Below are positions 1 through 6,432 of a stretch of DNA of 36,024 bases, in pieces; position 1 is the first letter of the stretch; the number at the start of each line of letters is the position of its first letter. The DNA comes from JAQBDA01 sp964525785 (GTDB lineage Bacteria; Chloroflexota; Anaerolineae; Anaerolineales; UBA4823), in assembly GCA_964525785.1 (NCBI GenBank), contig CAZGIX010000021.1:1-36024 (forward strand), written 5' to 3'. A model generated the notes under the pieces. The model was not told the origin of the DNA and searched no databases. It saw only the letters and a list, made by a program, of their open reading frames with translations. A program made the translations under genes and the position numbers.

Positions 1-48
1 CCAGGCTGATCCAGATTAACGTCAGTACGGGATACCTGGAAATGACGA

Positions 49-100
49 AATATGGTGTGATTTGGGCGGCGCAGCCGCCCAAATCACACCATATTATTTT
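49..100. terminator. Long perfect inverted repeat, probable terminator
   Basis: A perfect 22-bp stem (49-70 with 74-95) closes on a 3-nt GCA loop, and ATTATTTT follows on the plus strand. It lies about 30 nt downstream of the stop of the minus-strand secreted-protein gene, so it probably ends that transcript. Since both sides are A/T-rich it may also stop transcription entering from the left. The stem is longer than most intrinsic terminators. Positions 1-48 to its left hold no gene that I can support. Confidence 0.65.
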
Positions 101-124
101 CTCCAGTTCTTACGCTGGATTAAA

Positions 125-1102
125 TTACCACCAGATTTGGAAAGTATTAACGGTCTCCGCGTGGAGACCGTCATAGTTAACCTTGACCTTGACGATTGCC
201 CTGCCAATCGATTGGCCTTTAAAGTTGAAGGTGTAGTGAGCGATACCGTTTTTATCAGTTGTCAGGGGTGTCACCGGTTCCAACGTTTTCCCTGAAGGGA
301 GTGTAATTTCCAGGGTGAAATCTGCTCCTGCCACTGCCATCATGCGTTGGTCCAGTACGACGATATCGACGGTTTGCTCTCCATCCTGGTGCGTGGCGGC
401 ATTCCTCAGAGACGCGTGCACGCGGAGATCCAGGACCGGCTGGATAAAAGGGCCACCGACGGGCAACTCAGGAGGCCGCAACCTCTTTGGGTCCTCCTTG
501 ATCATATCAAAGTACAGACTGCCAAGGTCGCTCAGTTTTACTCTCTGACCACTGGGTAGTTCAGGGTGCCACTCGAACCGGGCACGCTGGAAGTACTGCA
601 CGATCCAGCCATCGCGGATTTCGAAGTTAGAGATTGGATAACCGAACTGGGCTACACCACCATGCGCCTCGAAGAAGTCCAGGAACGCGTAGCAAACATG
701 TTTCTTATATTCGGAATAATACCGGCATCCGGGCAGATTTTTTGGGCTGTACAGCTCAGTGCTGGGGACGTACATATAGTATCCCAGAGGAGAAGCGAAG
801 ACTTCTAGCTCAAGCTCATTTCCATCCCCTTTTTCTAGGCGGGCTCGCTCAAAATATTGGACGAGGTGTCCGCTGAATTGGTCCTCGAACGGCTCGGTGA
901 TGGGATTCCCAAGTACCAATTCTGCGTTGGGTGTGTCCTTGTAATAAATTAAAAAATCCCCCGTCAAAGTGTGTCCCGTTTCGGGGAAATAGAGCGACCT
1001 CTCTGGCTCATCCGTACCAGACTGGGCCAGGGTGGTTGTGGCACCCAAAAGCATGGAACAAACTATGAAGAGTGTAATCCCCAACAAGTGTATTCTCTTC
1101 AT
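125..1102 (-). CDS. Secreted protein with repeated VQYFxRAR motifs and a C-terminal Ig-like domain
   Basis: Function unknown. An N-terminal signal peptide (basic start, hydrophobic segment about residues 5-26, ending near TTLAQ) predicts export. The body carries two copies of an aromatic motif, GHLVQYFERARLE and GWIVQYFQRARFEW, each followed by a stretch ending in PLG or DLG, so this is an internal duplication. The last ~95 residues look like an Ig/Big-type beta-sandwich (ITLPSGKTL, DKNGIAHYTF). I choose ATG at 1102; a GTG precedes it directly at 1105. No Shine-Dalgarno sequence is visible, and the promoter lies so close that the mRNA may be leaderless. Similar secreted repeat proteins are common in Chloroflexota, which is recalled family knowledge rather than a search result. 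A surface or cell-envelope role is inference. Confidence 0.75.
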   Translation of the reverse strand: MKRIHLLGITLFIVCSMLLGATTTLAQSGTDEPERSLYFPETGHTLTGDFLIYYKDTPNAELVLGNPITEPFEDQFSGHLVQYFERARLEKGDGNELELEVFASPLGYYMYVPSTELYSPKNLPGCRYYSEYKKHVCYAFLDFFEAHGGVAQFGYPISNFEIRDGWIVQYFQRARFEWHPELPSGQRVKLSDLGSLYFDMIKEDPKRLRPPELPVGGPFIQPVLDLRVHASLRNAATHQDGEQTVDIVVLDQRMMAVAGADFTLEITLPSGKTLEPVTPLTTDKNGIAHYTFNFKGQSIGRAIVKVKVNYDGLHAETVNTFQIWW

Positions 1103-1112
1103 CACGTTTGTT

Positions 1113-1141
1113 ATTATATGTGCAAAATGGAATTAATACAA
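1113..1141 (-). promoter_or_regulatory. Sigma-70-type promoter of the secreted-protein gene
   Basis: On the minus strand, -35 TTGTAT (1136-1141) and a perfect -10 TATAAT (1113-1118) are separated by exactly 17 bp. The expected start of transcription is near 1106, only a few bases before ATG 1102. This implies little or no 5' leader. Confidence 0.7.
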
Positions 1142-1162
1142 TAGTTTTTGAGATCTATTTTC

Positions 1163-1849
1163 TTATGTTTTTGCAAGTAGTACAGCCTGAAGATCAGCAG
1201 TAGTTGGTAGGATTAAATCCGCGCCGGCCCGGCGCAGTTCGGCCTCTTCTCCAAAACCACACAGGACTGCCGCAGTTTGAGCGCCTGCAGCAACCCCGGC
1301 ACGAACATCGACTGTGGTATCCCCAACCATCAAGCATGCTTCGAGGCTTACCCCCATCTCTCCGGCAGCCCAAATGATTGGATCTGGGTAGGGCTTGGTA
1401 TGCCGGCAGGTATGGGCAGTGGCAATGGCTTCGAAATATTGCCTGAGCTCGAATTTATCCAGGAACTCCATCGTAATTCGCGAGCCGCGCGCGCTGACCA
1501 CCGACATCGCATAATGCGGTCGTAGCCGGGCCAGCATTTCTTGTACACCGGAGATAATCTGATAGCGCTTGCCGCTGTGCGAGCCGCCCCTGGGAGCTAA
1601 TCGCCGGACTGCAGCGTCCAGCCACCCGTCAATGCCCAGTCGGTCCGGCAGACCCTGCAGATAGTTGCCCGGACTTTCGATGGACATTATTGTTTTCCGC
1701 GCGAACTGCTGTGGATCTCGCCCCGGAAAGATAAACCTGAACGGACGCAGCCAGCCCGACAGGATCTGGATCATATCGTCGTCGGTGTCTCGCAGGGTGC
1801 CGTCAATATCGAAACACAGTGCCTTGATGCGGGGGATATTCAGTGGCAT
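1163..1849 (-). CDS. HAD-superfamily phosphatase (Gph/PGMB-like)
   Basis: A 228-residue haloacid dehalogenase-like hydrolase, probably acting on a small phosphate ester in the cytoplasm. Motif I is FDIDGTLRD, with nucleophile Asp14 and acid/base Asp16. Motif II is the Ser of VVSARG (about 119). Motif III is Lys152 in TKPYPDP, and motif IV is GDTTVDV (176-182). An alpha-helical cap lies between motifs I and II, as in phosphoglycolate phosphatase and beta-phosphoglucomutase relatives. The substrate cannot be read from sequence. It starts at ATG 1849, 6 nt after the stop of a possible small upstream ORF, and no strong Shine-Dalgarno is visible. The gap to the next minus-strand gene is 60 nt and contains that gene's own promoter. 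Confidence 0.85.
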   Translation of the reverse strand: MPLNIPRIKALCFDIDGTLRDTDDDMIQILSGWLRPFRFIFPGRDPQQFARKTIMSIESPGNYLQGLPDRLGIDGWLDAAVRRLAPRGGSHSGKRYQIISGVQEMLARLRPHYAMSVVSARGSRITMEFLDKFELRQYFEAIATAHTCRHTKPYPDPIIWAAGEMGVSLEACLMVGDTTVDVRAGVAAGAQTAAVLCGFGEEAELRRAGADLILPTTADLQAVLLAKT

Positions 1850-1855
1850 TTTGGA

Positions 1856-1966
1856 TTAGCGGATGAGCGTGAGCGCGCCTGCGATGCTGATCAGACTAAG
1901 GCATAAGCAGGCCGATAATATAAAAGAGAGGCATGCCAGGAGCAGGCGGCTGTACATGGGGTGCAT
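1856..1966 (-). CDS. Possible small hydrophobic peptide (36 aa)
   Basis: A short frame starting at ATG 1966 (or ATG 1957) encodes 36 residues, beginning MHPMYSRLLLAC and continuing as one long hydrophobic stretch with four Cys/Ser-flanked Leu runs, ending LTLIR. That is enough for one membrane helix. The TAA at 1856-1858 sits 6 nt before the HAD start, which would suit translational coupling. Against it: no Shine-Dalgarno is visible, the frame stays open upstream without a good start, and the size is small. No family was recognised. Confidence 0.25.
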   Translation of the reverse strand: MHPMYSRLLLACLSFILSACLCLSLISIAGALTLIR

Positions 1967-2072
1967 AGTTTCGGCGGGTGAAGGGATCCGGCGCTCTCGA
2001 TTGTAATCGCCTTCGGATCGTCGCGCAATAGGGGTCTTTGAAGAGAGCTATCTCTCGAATCCACCCGGCTGA

Positions 2073-2095
2073 TATAATTGTGTCTCAATACAGGA
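2073..2095 (+). promoter_or_regulatory. -10 box and Shine-Dalgarno for the SLC13 permease
   Basis: A TATAAT (2073-2078) with no good -35 is followed by AGGA (2092-2095), 9 nt before ATG 2105. The longer reading frame could begin at TTG 2078, but that codon overlaps the -10 box, so ATG 2105 is preferred as the start. Confidence 0.45.
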
Positions 2096-2104
2096 TGCTC
2101 ATTC

Positions 2105-3880
2105 ATGACGATCCAGATCGTGATCCTTCTGACTTTCCTGGCAGCCGCCCTGGTTTTGTTCTCCTTTGAATGGGTATCGGCGGATATCGTCGGTCTGGGG
2201 TTAATGTTGGCATTAATCCTGACCGGTCTGCTGCCTCCGGATGTGGCATTTGCCGGTTTTGGCAGCGACACTGTGATGATGATCCTGGGCTTGCTGATAA
2301 TGACCGCTGCCCTGGTGCGCACTGGGGTTGTTGAAATCACCGGCCGGCTGATCCAGCGCCGGACCGGTACGAATCCTGATCGAATACTGATCATAGTCAT
2401 GCTCTCAGCAGCGGTCTTAAGCTCCTTCATGAGCAATACTGCCGCCACGGCGTTCTTTGTGCCGATTGTTATCGGACTGGCGCGGCGCGGGAAGATCAAT
2501 CCATCTCGGCTGCTGATGCCCCTGGCATTTGCCGCTATTCTTGCCAGCTCAGTCACCTTAATCGGTACCTCCACCAACATCGTCGTGAGCGGTTTGATGA
2601 CCCAATATGACATGGCCCCGATGGGTATGTTCGAGCTGACTTCAGTGGGTTTGCCGGTTCTGGTTGTTGGGCTTGCATATATGTTCCTTTTTGGTAGGAG
2701 ACTGATCCCTCAGCGGGATGCGCTGAACGAGCTGACGGATGAATTCAACTTGCGCCCATATCTGACTGAGATCCAGATCCTCGATGGTTCGCCTTTGAGC
2801 GGGAAGACACTGGCAGAGACCAGCCTGGGTCATGATCTGGACTTGACCGTGATCCGGATTACAAGAGAAGAGGGAAACTTAATCATCCCCCAGGTAGGCA
2901 CCCGCCTGCAGGACGGAGATACCCTGTTAGTAGAAGGTCATAGGGACAACCTGATCAAGTTAAAAAGCACTGCCCAGATTGGTATTGAGAACAATACCCA
3001 CCTCTCTGATATTGACCTGCAGGCTGGTGATGCCCGCCTGGCAGAAGTGATCTTGCTGCCACGCTCGCCCTTGATCGGTCGGCGACTGGACGGTCTTGGC
3101 TTGCGTGACCGGTATGGCATCCAGGTGCTGGCGATCAACCGCCATGAGGAGACTCTGCATCGCAAAATCTCACAAGTAACGCTCCGGTTGGGTGATGTGC
3201 TGTTGATCCAGGGACCCCGGTTAAGCCTGGCAGCCCTGGAGCGGAATAACACCTTCCGCATCCTGGGCACTGTCGAAGATAAATCTCCGAATCTTAAGCG
3301 AGCGAGAACAGCCCTGGTTATCATTGTGGGGGTGATCCTGCTGTCAGCTGTGAATCTGGTTTCTCTGCCTGTCGCAGTGCTCCTGGGTGCATTTCTGGCT
3401 TTTCTGACTGGTTGTATCACCCCTCAAGAAGCCTATAACGATGTTGAGTGGAAAGCCTTGATCCTGATCGGCAGCATGCTTGCCTTCGGCACCGCTATGG
3501 AACATACGGGGACTGCCCGATTCCTGGCTGACGGGATCGTACAGCTGGTAGGCGATGCCAATCCGCTATGGCTGTTGAGCGGCTTTTTTGTGTTAACAGT
3601 TTTGCTCACACAGCCGATGTCGAACCAGGCTGCAGCGGTGGTGGTGTTCCCGGTGGCTATTCAAACTGCCCTGCAGCTCGGTTTAAATCCGCGCACGTTT
3701 GCCATGATGATCGCCTTGGCTGCCAGCACCTCATACATTACGCCGCTCGAGCCTGCCTGTCTGATTGTGTATGGGTTGGGGAGATATCGCTTCCTGGATT
3801 TTATTCGCGTGGGCTCACTGCTTACACTGTTCGTTTTTCTGGTTGTGATCCTGCTTGTCCCGCGCCTGTGGCCTTTGTAG
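2105..3880 (+). CDS. SLC13/DASS-type permease with two TrkA-C domains
   Basis: A 591-residue polytopic inner-membrane transporter of the divalent anion/sodium symporter and ArsB-like fold. The two inverted halves each carry the family's Ser-Asn signature: SNTAATAFF near 110 and PMSNQAAAV near 505. GTSTN lies at 154-158. Between the halves are two soluble TrkA-C (RCK_C) domains, about 215-275 and 305-380, each ending in a GDxLLxxG-like turn (DGDTLLVEG, LGDVLLIQG). RCK_C domains usually bind small ligands and gate transport. Relatives take up dicarboxylates, sulfate or other anions, and the substrate is not readable here. The length and domain order match the bacterial 'SLC13 family permease' group. 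The gene is transcribed divergently from the HAD phosphatase and followed by a 62-nt gap. Confidence 0.88.
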   Translation: MTIQIVILLTFLAAALVLFSFEWVSADIVGLGLMLALILTGLLPPDVAFAGFGSDTVMMILGLLIMTAALVRTGVVEITGRLIQRRTGTNPDRILIIVMLSAAVLSSFMSNTAATAFFVPIVIGLARRGKINPSRLLMPLAFAAILASSVTLIGTSTNIVVSGLMTQYDMAPMGMFELTSVGLPVLVVGLAYMFLFGRRLIPQRDALNELTDEFNLRPYLTEIQILDGSPLSGKTLAETSLGHDLDLTVIRITREEGNLIIPQVGTRLQDGDTLLVEGHRDNLIKLKSTAQIGIENNTHLSDIDLQAGDARLAEVILLPRSPLIGRRLDGLGLRDRYGIQVLAINRHEETLHRKISQVTLRLGDVLLIQGPRLSLAALERNNTFRILGTVEDKSPNLKRARTALVIIVGVILLSAVNLVSLPVAVLLGAFLAFLTGCITPQEAYNDVEWKALILIGSMLAFGTAMEHTGTARFLADGIVQLVGDANPLWLLSGFFVLTVLLTQPMSNQAAAVVVFPVAIQTALQLGLNPRTFAMMIALAASTSYITPLEPACLIVYGLGRYRFLDFIRVGSLLTLFVFLVVILLVPRLWPL

Positions 3881-3942
3881 ATCACCGGTAAAAATAAACT
3901 TTCCCCCCTTGTCCCTTTTTCGCCTTTGGATTACGATAATCG

Positions 3943-4335
3943 ATGATGAGCAGAATAACCTGGCTGATAGCCGGCGATGTGCTGACCCTGGGGTTGGTGA
4001 CGATCTTCGGATTTGCCACGCATGGCACATTGGGATCTGCGGGGATGCGGATGCTGACGACCTTTATTCCTGTCCTGATCGCCTGGCTGTTGATTGCGCC
4101 GTTCGTGGGTGCCTATAACCTGGAGTGGACGGCTGATGTCCGGCAGTTATGGCGTCCATTTTGGGCTATGGTGCTGGCGGCTCCGTTTGCTGCCTGGCTG
4201 CGTGGCGCCTGGTTAGGGACAGCCATTATGCCCATGTTTGTCGTGGTGCTGGGCGGGGTCAGCGCCCTGGCGATTCTCTGCTGGCGGCTTCTGTACTGGC
4301 TGTTCCGCAAACGCTCGATGGCCACCCATGGATGA
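3943..4335 (+). CDS. DUF3054 family membrane protein
   Basis: A 130-residue integral membrane protein with four predicted helices and the DUF3054 hallmarks: an N-terminal GDVLTLGLVTIFGF segment, a following HG pair, and a PF...GAYN segment between helices 2 and 3. Its function is unknown. Tandem ATGs (3943, 3946) leave the exact start open, and no Shine-Dalgarno is seen. A weak promoter, TTGTCC (3909-3914), 17 bp, TACGAT (3932-3937), would start transcription at about the ATG itself. The stop overlaps the sigma factor start by 8 nt, so the protein is probably made together with the sigma/anti-sigma pair and may belong to the same envelope-stress circuit (inference). Confidence 0.75.
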   Translation: MMSRITWLIAGDVLTLGLVTIFGFATHGTLGSAGMRMLTTFIPVLIAWLLIAPFVGAYNLEWTADVRQLWRPFWAMVLAAPFAAWLRGAWLGTAIMPMFVVVLGGVSALAILCWRLLYWLFRKRSMATHG

Positions 4336-4936
4336 AACTGCATTGATCCAGGAAGCCAGCCGGGGGGACCTGGATGCGTTTAATCGCCTGGTTCTGGCAT
4401 ATCAGGACCTGGTGTATGTGCAAGCCTACCGCATGATGGGGGAGGCTGAATCAGCCGAAGACGCCACGCAAGAAGCATTTATCTCTGCATATCGCAATAT
4501 AAAGAGCTACCGAGGCGGCTCCTTTCGGGGTTGGCTGCTGCGCATCGTTACCAATGCCTGCTATGATGAGCTGAGAAGGCGCGGACGCCGTCCAACCATT
4601 CCCCTGGAGCCGGTGGATGACAACGACGAGGAGCTGGAATCGCCATCCTGGCTGGCGGATCCGGGCGAGTCTCCGGAAGATGCGGCGATGCGCGCCGAAC
4701 TGGAGCAGTCTATCCGCCGCTGTCTGGACGAGCTGCCGGACGATTTCCGCGCCGTTGTTATCCTGGTAGATATCCAGGGTGTTGATTACCTCGAAGCCGC
4801 TCAGGTGATCGGTAAACCTGTGGGGACGGTCAAAAGCCGGCTTTCGCGCGCCAGGCTGCGTCTTAGAGATTGTCTGAGGGGCTTCTGGGAACTTTTGCCG
4901 TCTGCCTTTCGTCTGGTAGATGAGGGCGTATCATGA
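4328..4936 (+). CDS. ECF-type RNA polymerase sigma factor
   Basis: A 202-residue group IV sigma-70 factor with only regions 2 and 4. Region 2 spans about residues 12-85, with the core-binding segment AEDATQEAFISAYRNI and the -10-melting segment FRGWLLRIVTNACYDELRRR. A short acidic linker follows (DDNDEELE). Region 4 spans about 135-190: ELPDDFRAVVILVDIQGVDY, then the helix-turn-helix EAAQVIGKPVGTVKSRLSRAR. It would direct RNA polymerase to a specific stress regulon. I choose ATG 4328 because the frame upstream is only a shadow of the DUF3054 gene. The stop overlaps the next start as ATGA, the usual sigma/anti-sigma coupling. Confidence 0.93.
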   Translation: MDETALIQEASRGDLDAFNRLVLAYQDLVYVQAYRMMGEAESAEDATQEAFISAYRNIKSYRGGSFRGWLLRIVTNACYDELRRRGRRPTIPLEPVDDNDEELESPSWLADPGESPEDAAMRAELEQSIRRCLDELPDDFRAVVILVDIQGVDYLEAAQVIGKPVGTVKSRLSRARLRLRDCLRGFWELLPSAFRLVDEGVS

Positions 4937-5781
4937 AGACGCAGATCACCGACCGTGAATGGGATGCTTTGTCCGCTTATCTGGATGGCGAGTTGAATGC
5001 CAGAGAGCGCGCGCGTCTGGAGGCCAGGCTGCAGGCGAGCGTCGATCTGCGCGTTGCGCTGGATGAGCTGCGCCGCACGCGCACCCTGCTGCGCTCTGCG
5101 CCGCGCATTCGAGCGCCGCGCAACTTCACCATCTCTGCCAAAACCGCGGCTGCCTGGCAGCCTTTACAATCCACCCGCAGACTGGCTCCTGTTTTCGGTA
5201 TGGTATCTGCCTTCGCCAGCTTCTTGTTCGTGATGGTATTCCTGGGCGAATTTCTGCTGGCAAGACCGATGAGCGCCAGCTTTCTTCCGGCTGCATCGGC
5301 ACCGGAAGCTGAGGAGCAGACAGCCCAGCAGTATGAGGCATTGACAACTGAAGCGGTCCCGGAAGTTGCCCCTCTGGACCAGGCTGCCGCGGAAGAGGCT
5401 GCGGCAACAGAGCAGCCTGCCGAGGTGGCTGATATGACTGCTAAGGCAATGCCTTCTCCTTCTCTCGAGGGAGGGGAAATCCCAGCTCCTGCCGTCGAGG
5501 CGCCGTTGTCCGAGATGGCAGAGGCCGTTACTGAGCCGGTTCCAACTGAAACGACTCTGCCGGCGCCGACCATGACTATCGAGGGGACATCGCTTGCCCT
5601 GGCTCCGACCGAGGCAATCCGGGCGGCTGAAGGCGAAGCTGTTCTTGAGGAAGGTCCTGCCGACCAACCTTCCCGCGCACGGTCTTTCTGGTCTGGCTGG
5701 CGCATAGCGGAGCTGATGCTGGTTATCCTGGCCCTAGGCGCTGGGATCGCAGCAATAAAAATGAGAAGATCCGGAATTTAA
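4933..5781 (+). CDS. Membrane-anchored anti-sigma factor, without zinc ligands
   Basis: A 282-residue partner of the preceding ECF sigma factor, coupled to it by a 4-nt overlap. The N-terminal ~60 residues look like an anti-sigma domain (LSAYLDGELNARERARLE, then DELRRTRTLLRS), but the HxxxCxxC zinc ligands of zf-HC2 domains are absent. A membrane helix follows at about 94-114 (FGMVSAFASFLFVMVFLG). Next comes a long Ala/Glu/Pro/Thr-rich, acidic, probably extracytoplasmic linker (~120-250), and a second helix near the C-terminus (ELMLVILALGAGIAAIKM) with a short basic tail. It should hold the sigma factor at the membrane until a signal arrives. The signal and any releasing protease are unknown. 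Confidence 0.8.
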   Translation: MKTQITDREWDALSAYLDGELNARERARLEARLQASVDLRVALDELRRTRTLLRSAPRIRAPRNFTISAKTAAAWQPLQSTRRLAPVFGMVSAFASFLFVMVFLGEFLLARPMSASFLPAASAPEAEEQTAQQYEALTTEAVPEVAPLDQAAAEEAAATEQPAEVADMTAKAMPSPSLEGGEIPAPAVEAPLSEMAEAVTEPVPTETTLPAPTMTIEGTSLALAPTEAIRAAEGEAVLEEGPADQPSRARSFWSGWRIAELMLVILALGAGIAAIKMRRSGI

Positions 5782-6299
5782 TGGGCGTAAGCGAAGTAAA
5801 TTATTGCTTGCGCTGTGGTACGCCACTGGCGGATGGCGAACGCTTTGGTCGCTTGCGGCGCGTGTGTCCGGCTTGCGATTGGATTTATTTTGCCGACCCT
5901 AAGGTGGCTGCTGCTGCCCTGGTAGAGCAGGATGGCAAAGTACTGTTGGGCCGGAGAGTAATGAATCCGGGGCGGGGACAATGGACGCTGCCGGCAGGTT
6001 TTGTAGATGCCGGTGAGGATCCGGCCAGAGCAGCAGAGCGGGAGTGCCTGGAAGAAACCGGCCTGGTGGTTCAGGTAAGTGGATTGCTTACTGTGCTCTT
6101 TGGGCAGGAGCATGAGCGCGGCGCCCACATTATCATTTTTTACAGGGTAAAAATATTAGGGGGTGAGCTGATGCCCGGCGACGACGTTGACCAGGTGGCT
6201 TTTTTCTCGCGCTTTGAGCTGCCGCCTCTGGCATTTACGACGACACGCAGGGTGTTAGAGATCGCTGGAGATAACTTCCAGAGATTTGCAAATCTGTAA
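5781..6299 (+). CDS. Nudix hydrolase with N-terminal zinc ribbon
   Basis: A 172-residue cytoplasmic Nudix pyrophosphohydrolase. The N-terminus carries a zinc ribbon, CLRC near 9-12 and CPAC near 29-32, as in NudC-like and ADP-ribose-type enzymes. The Nudix box fits the consensus GX5EX7REUXEEXGU exactly (GFVDAGE...RECLEETGL, about 73-95), so it should bind Mg2+ and cleave a nucleoside diphosphate linked to another group. The substrate is not readable. The start ATG overlaps the anti-sigma stop by one base (TAATG), making this the last gene of the DUF3054-sigma-anti-sigma operon. Its presence there may reflect housecleaning of damaged nucleotides during stress (inference). Confidence 0.9.
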   Translation: MGVSEVNYCLRCGTPLADGERFGRLRRVCPACDWIYFADPKVAAAALVEQDGKVLLGRRVMNPGRGQWTLPAGFVDAGEDPARAAERECLEETGLVVQVSGLLTVLFGQEHERGAHIIIFYRVKILGGELMPGDDVDQVAFFSRFELPPLAFTTTRRVLEIAGDNFQRFANL

Positions 6300-6318
6300 T
6301 ATAAAATCTCTACAATCT

Positions 6319-6348
6319 TTGTCGGTTTATATCTACTTGTGGTAAACT
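6319..6348 (+). promoter_or_regulatory. Candidate promoter of the PDZ protease gene
   Basis: TTGTCG (6319-6324), an 18-bp spacer and TAAACT (6343-6348) form a moderate sigma-70-like promoter with a TGn extension before the -10. A strong Shine-Dalgarno GGAGG (6418-6422) lies 10 nt before ATG 6433. Confidence 0.4.
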
Positions 6349-6432
6349 ATCTGCGCAAAATGCAGGTGTGGGGATTATTGCAATTTCACTCGTCCTTTCT
6401 TTCTATATACAATCTATGGAGGTTACGCAAGC

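Noticed and set aside
3..173. End of an upstream gene entering the window on the plus strand
   Set aside because: A frame is open from 3 to about 171, but it runs through the perfect hairpin and into the antisense of the secreted-protein gene, so no real coding end can be supported.
1891..2613. Minus-strand frame of 240 codons across the start of the SLC13 gene
   Set aside because: It lies opposite a clear membrane-transporter gene, spans its promoter, and resembles no protein.
4977..5705. Minus-strand frame of 242 codons opposite the anti-sigma gene
   Set aside because: Ser/Ala/Gly-rich shadow of the acidic Ala/Pro linker. The sigma/anti-sigma overlap proves the plus-strand gene.
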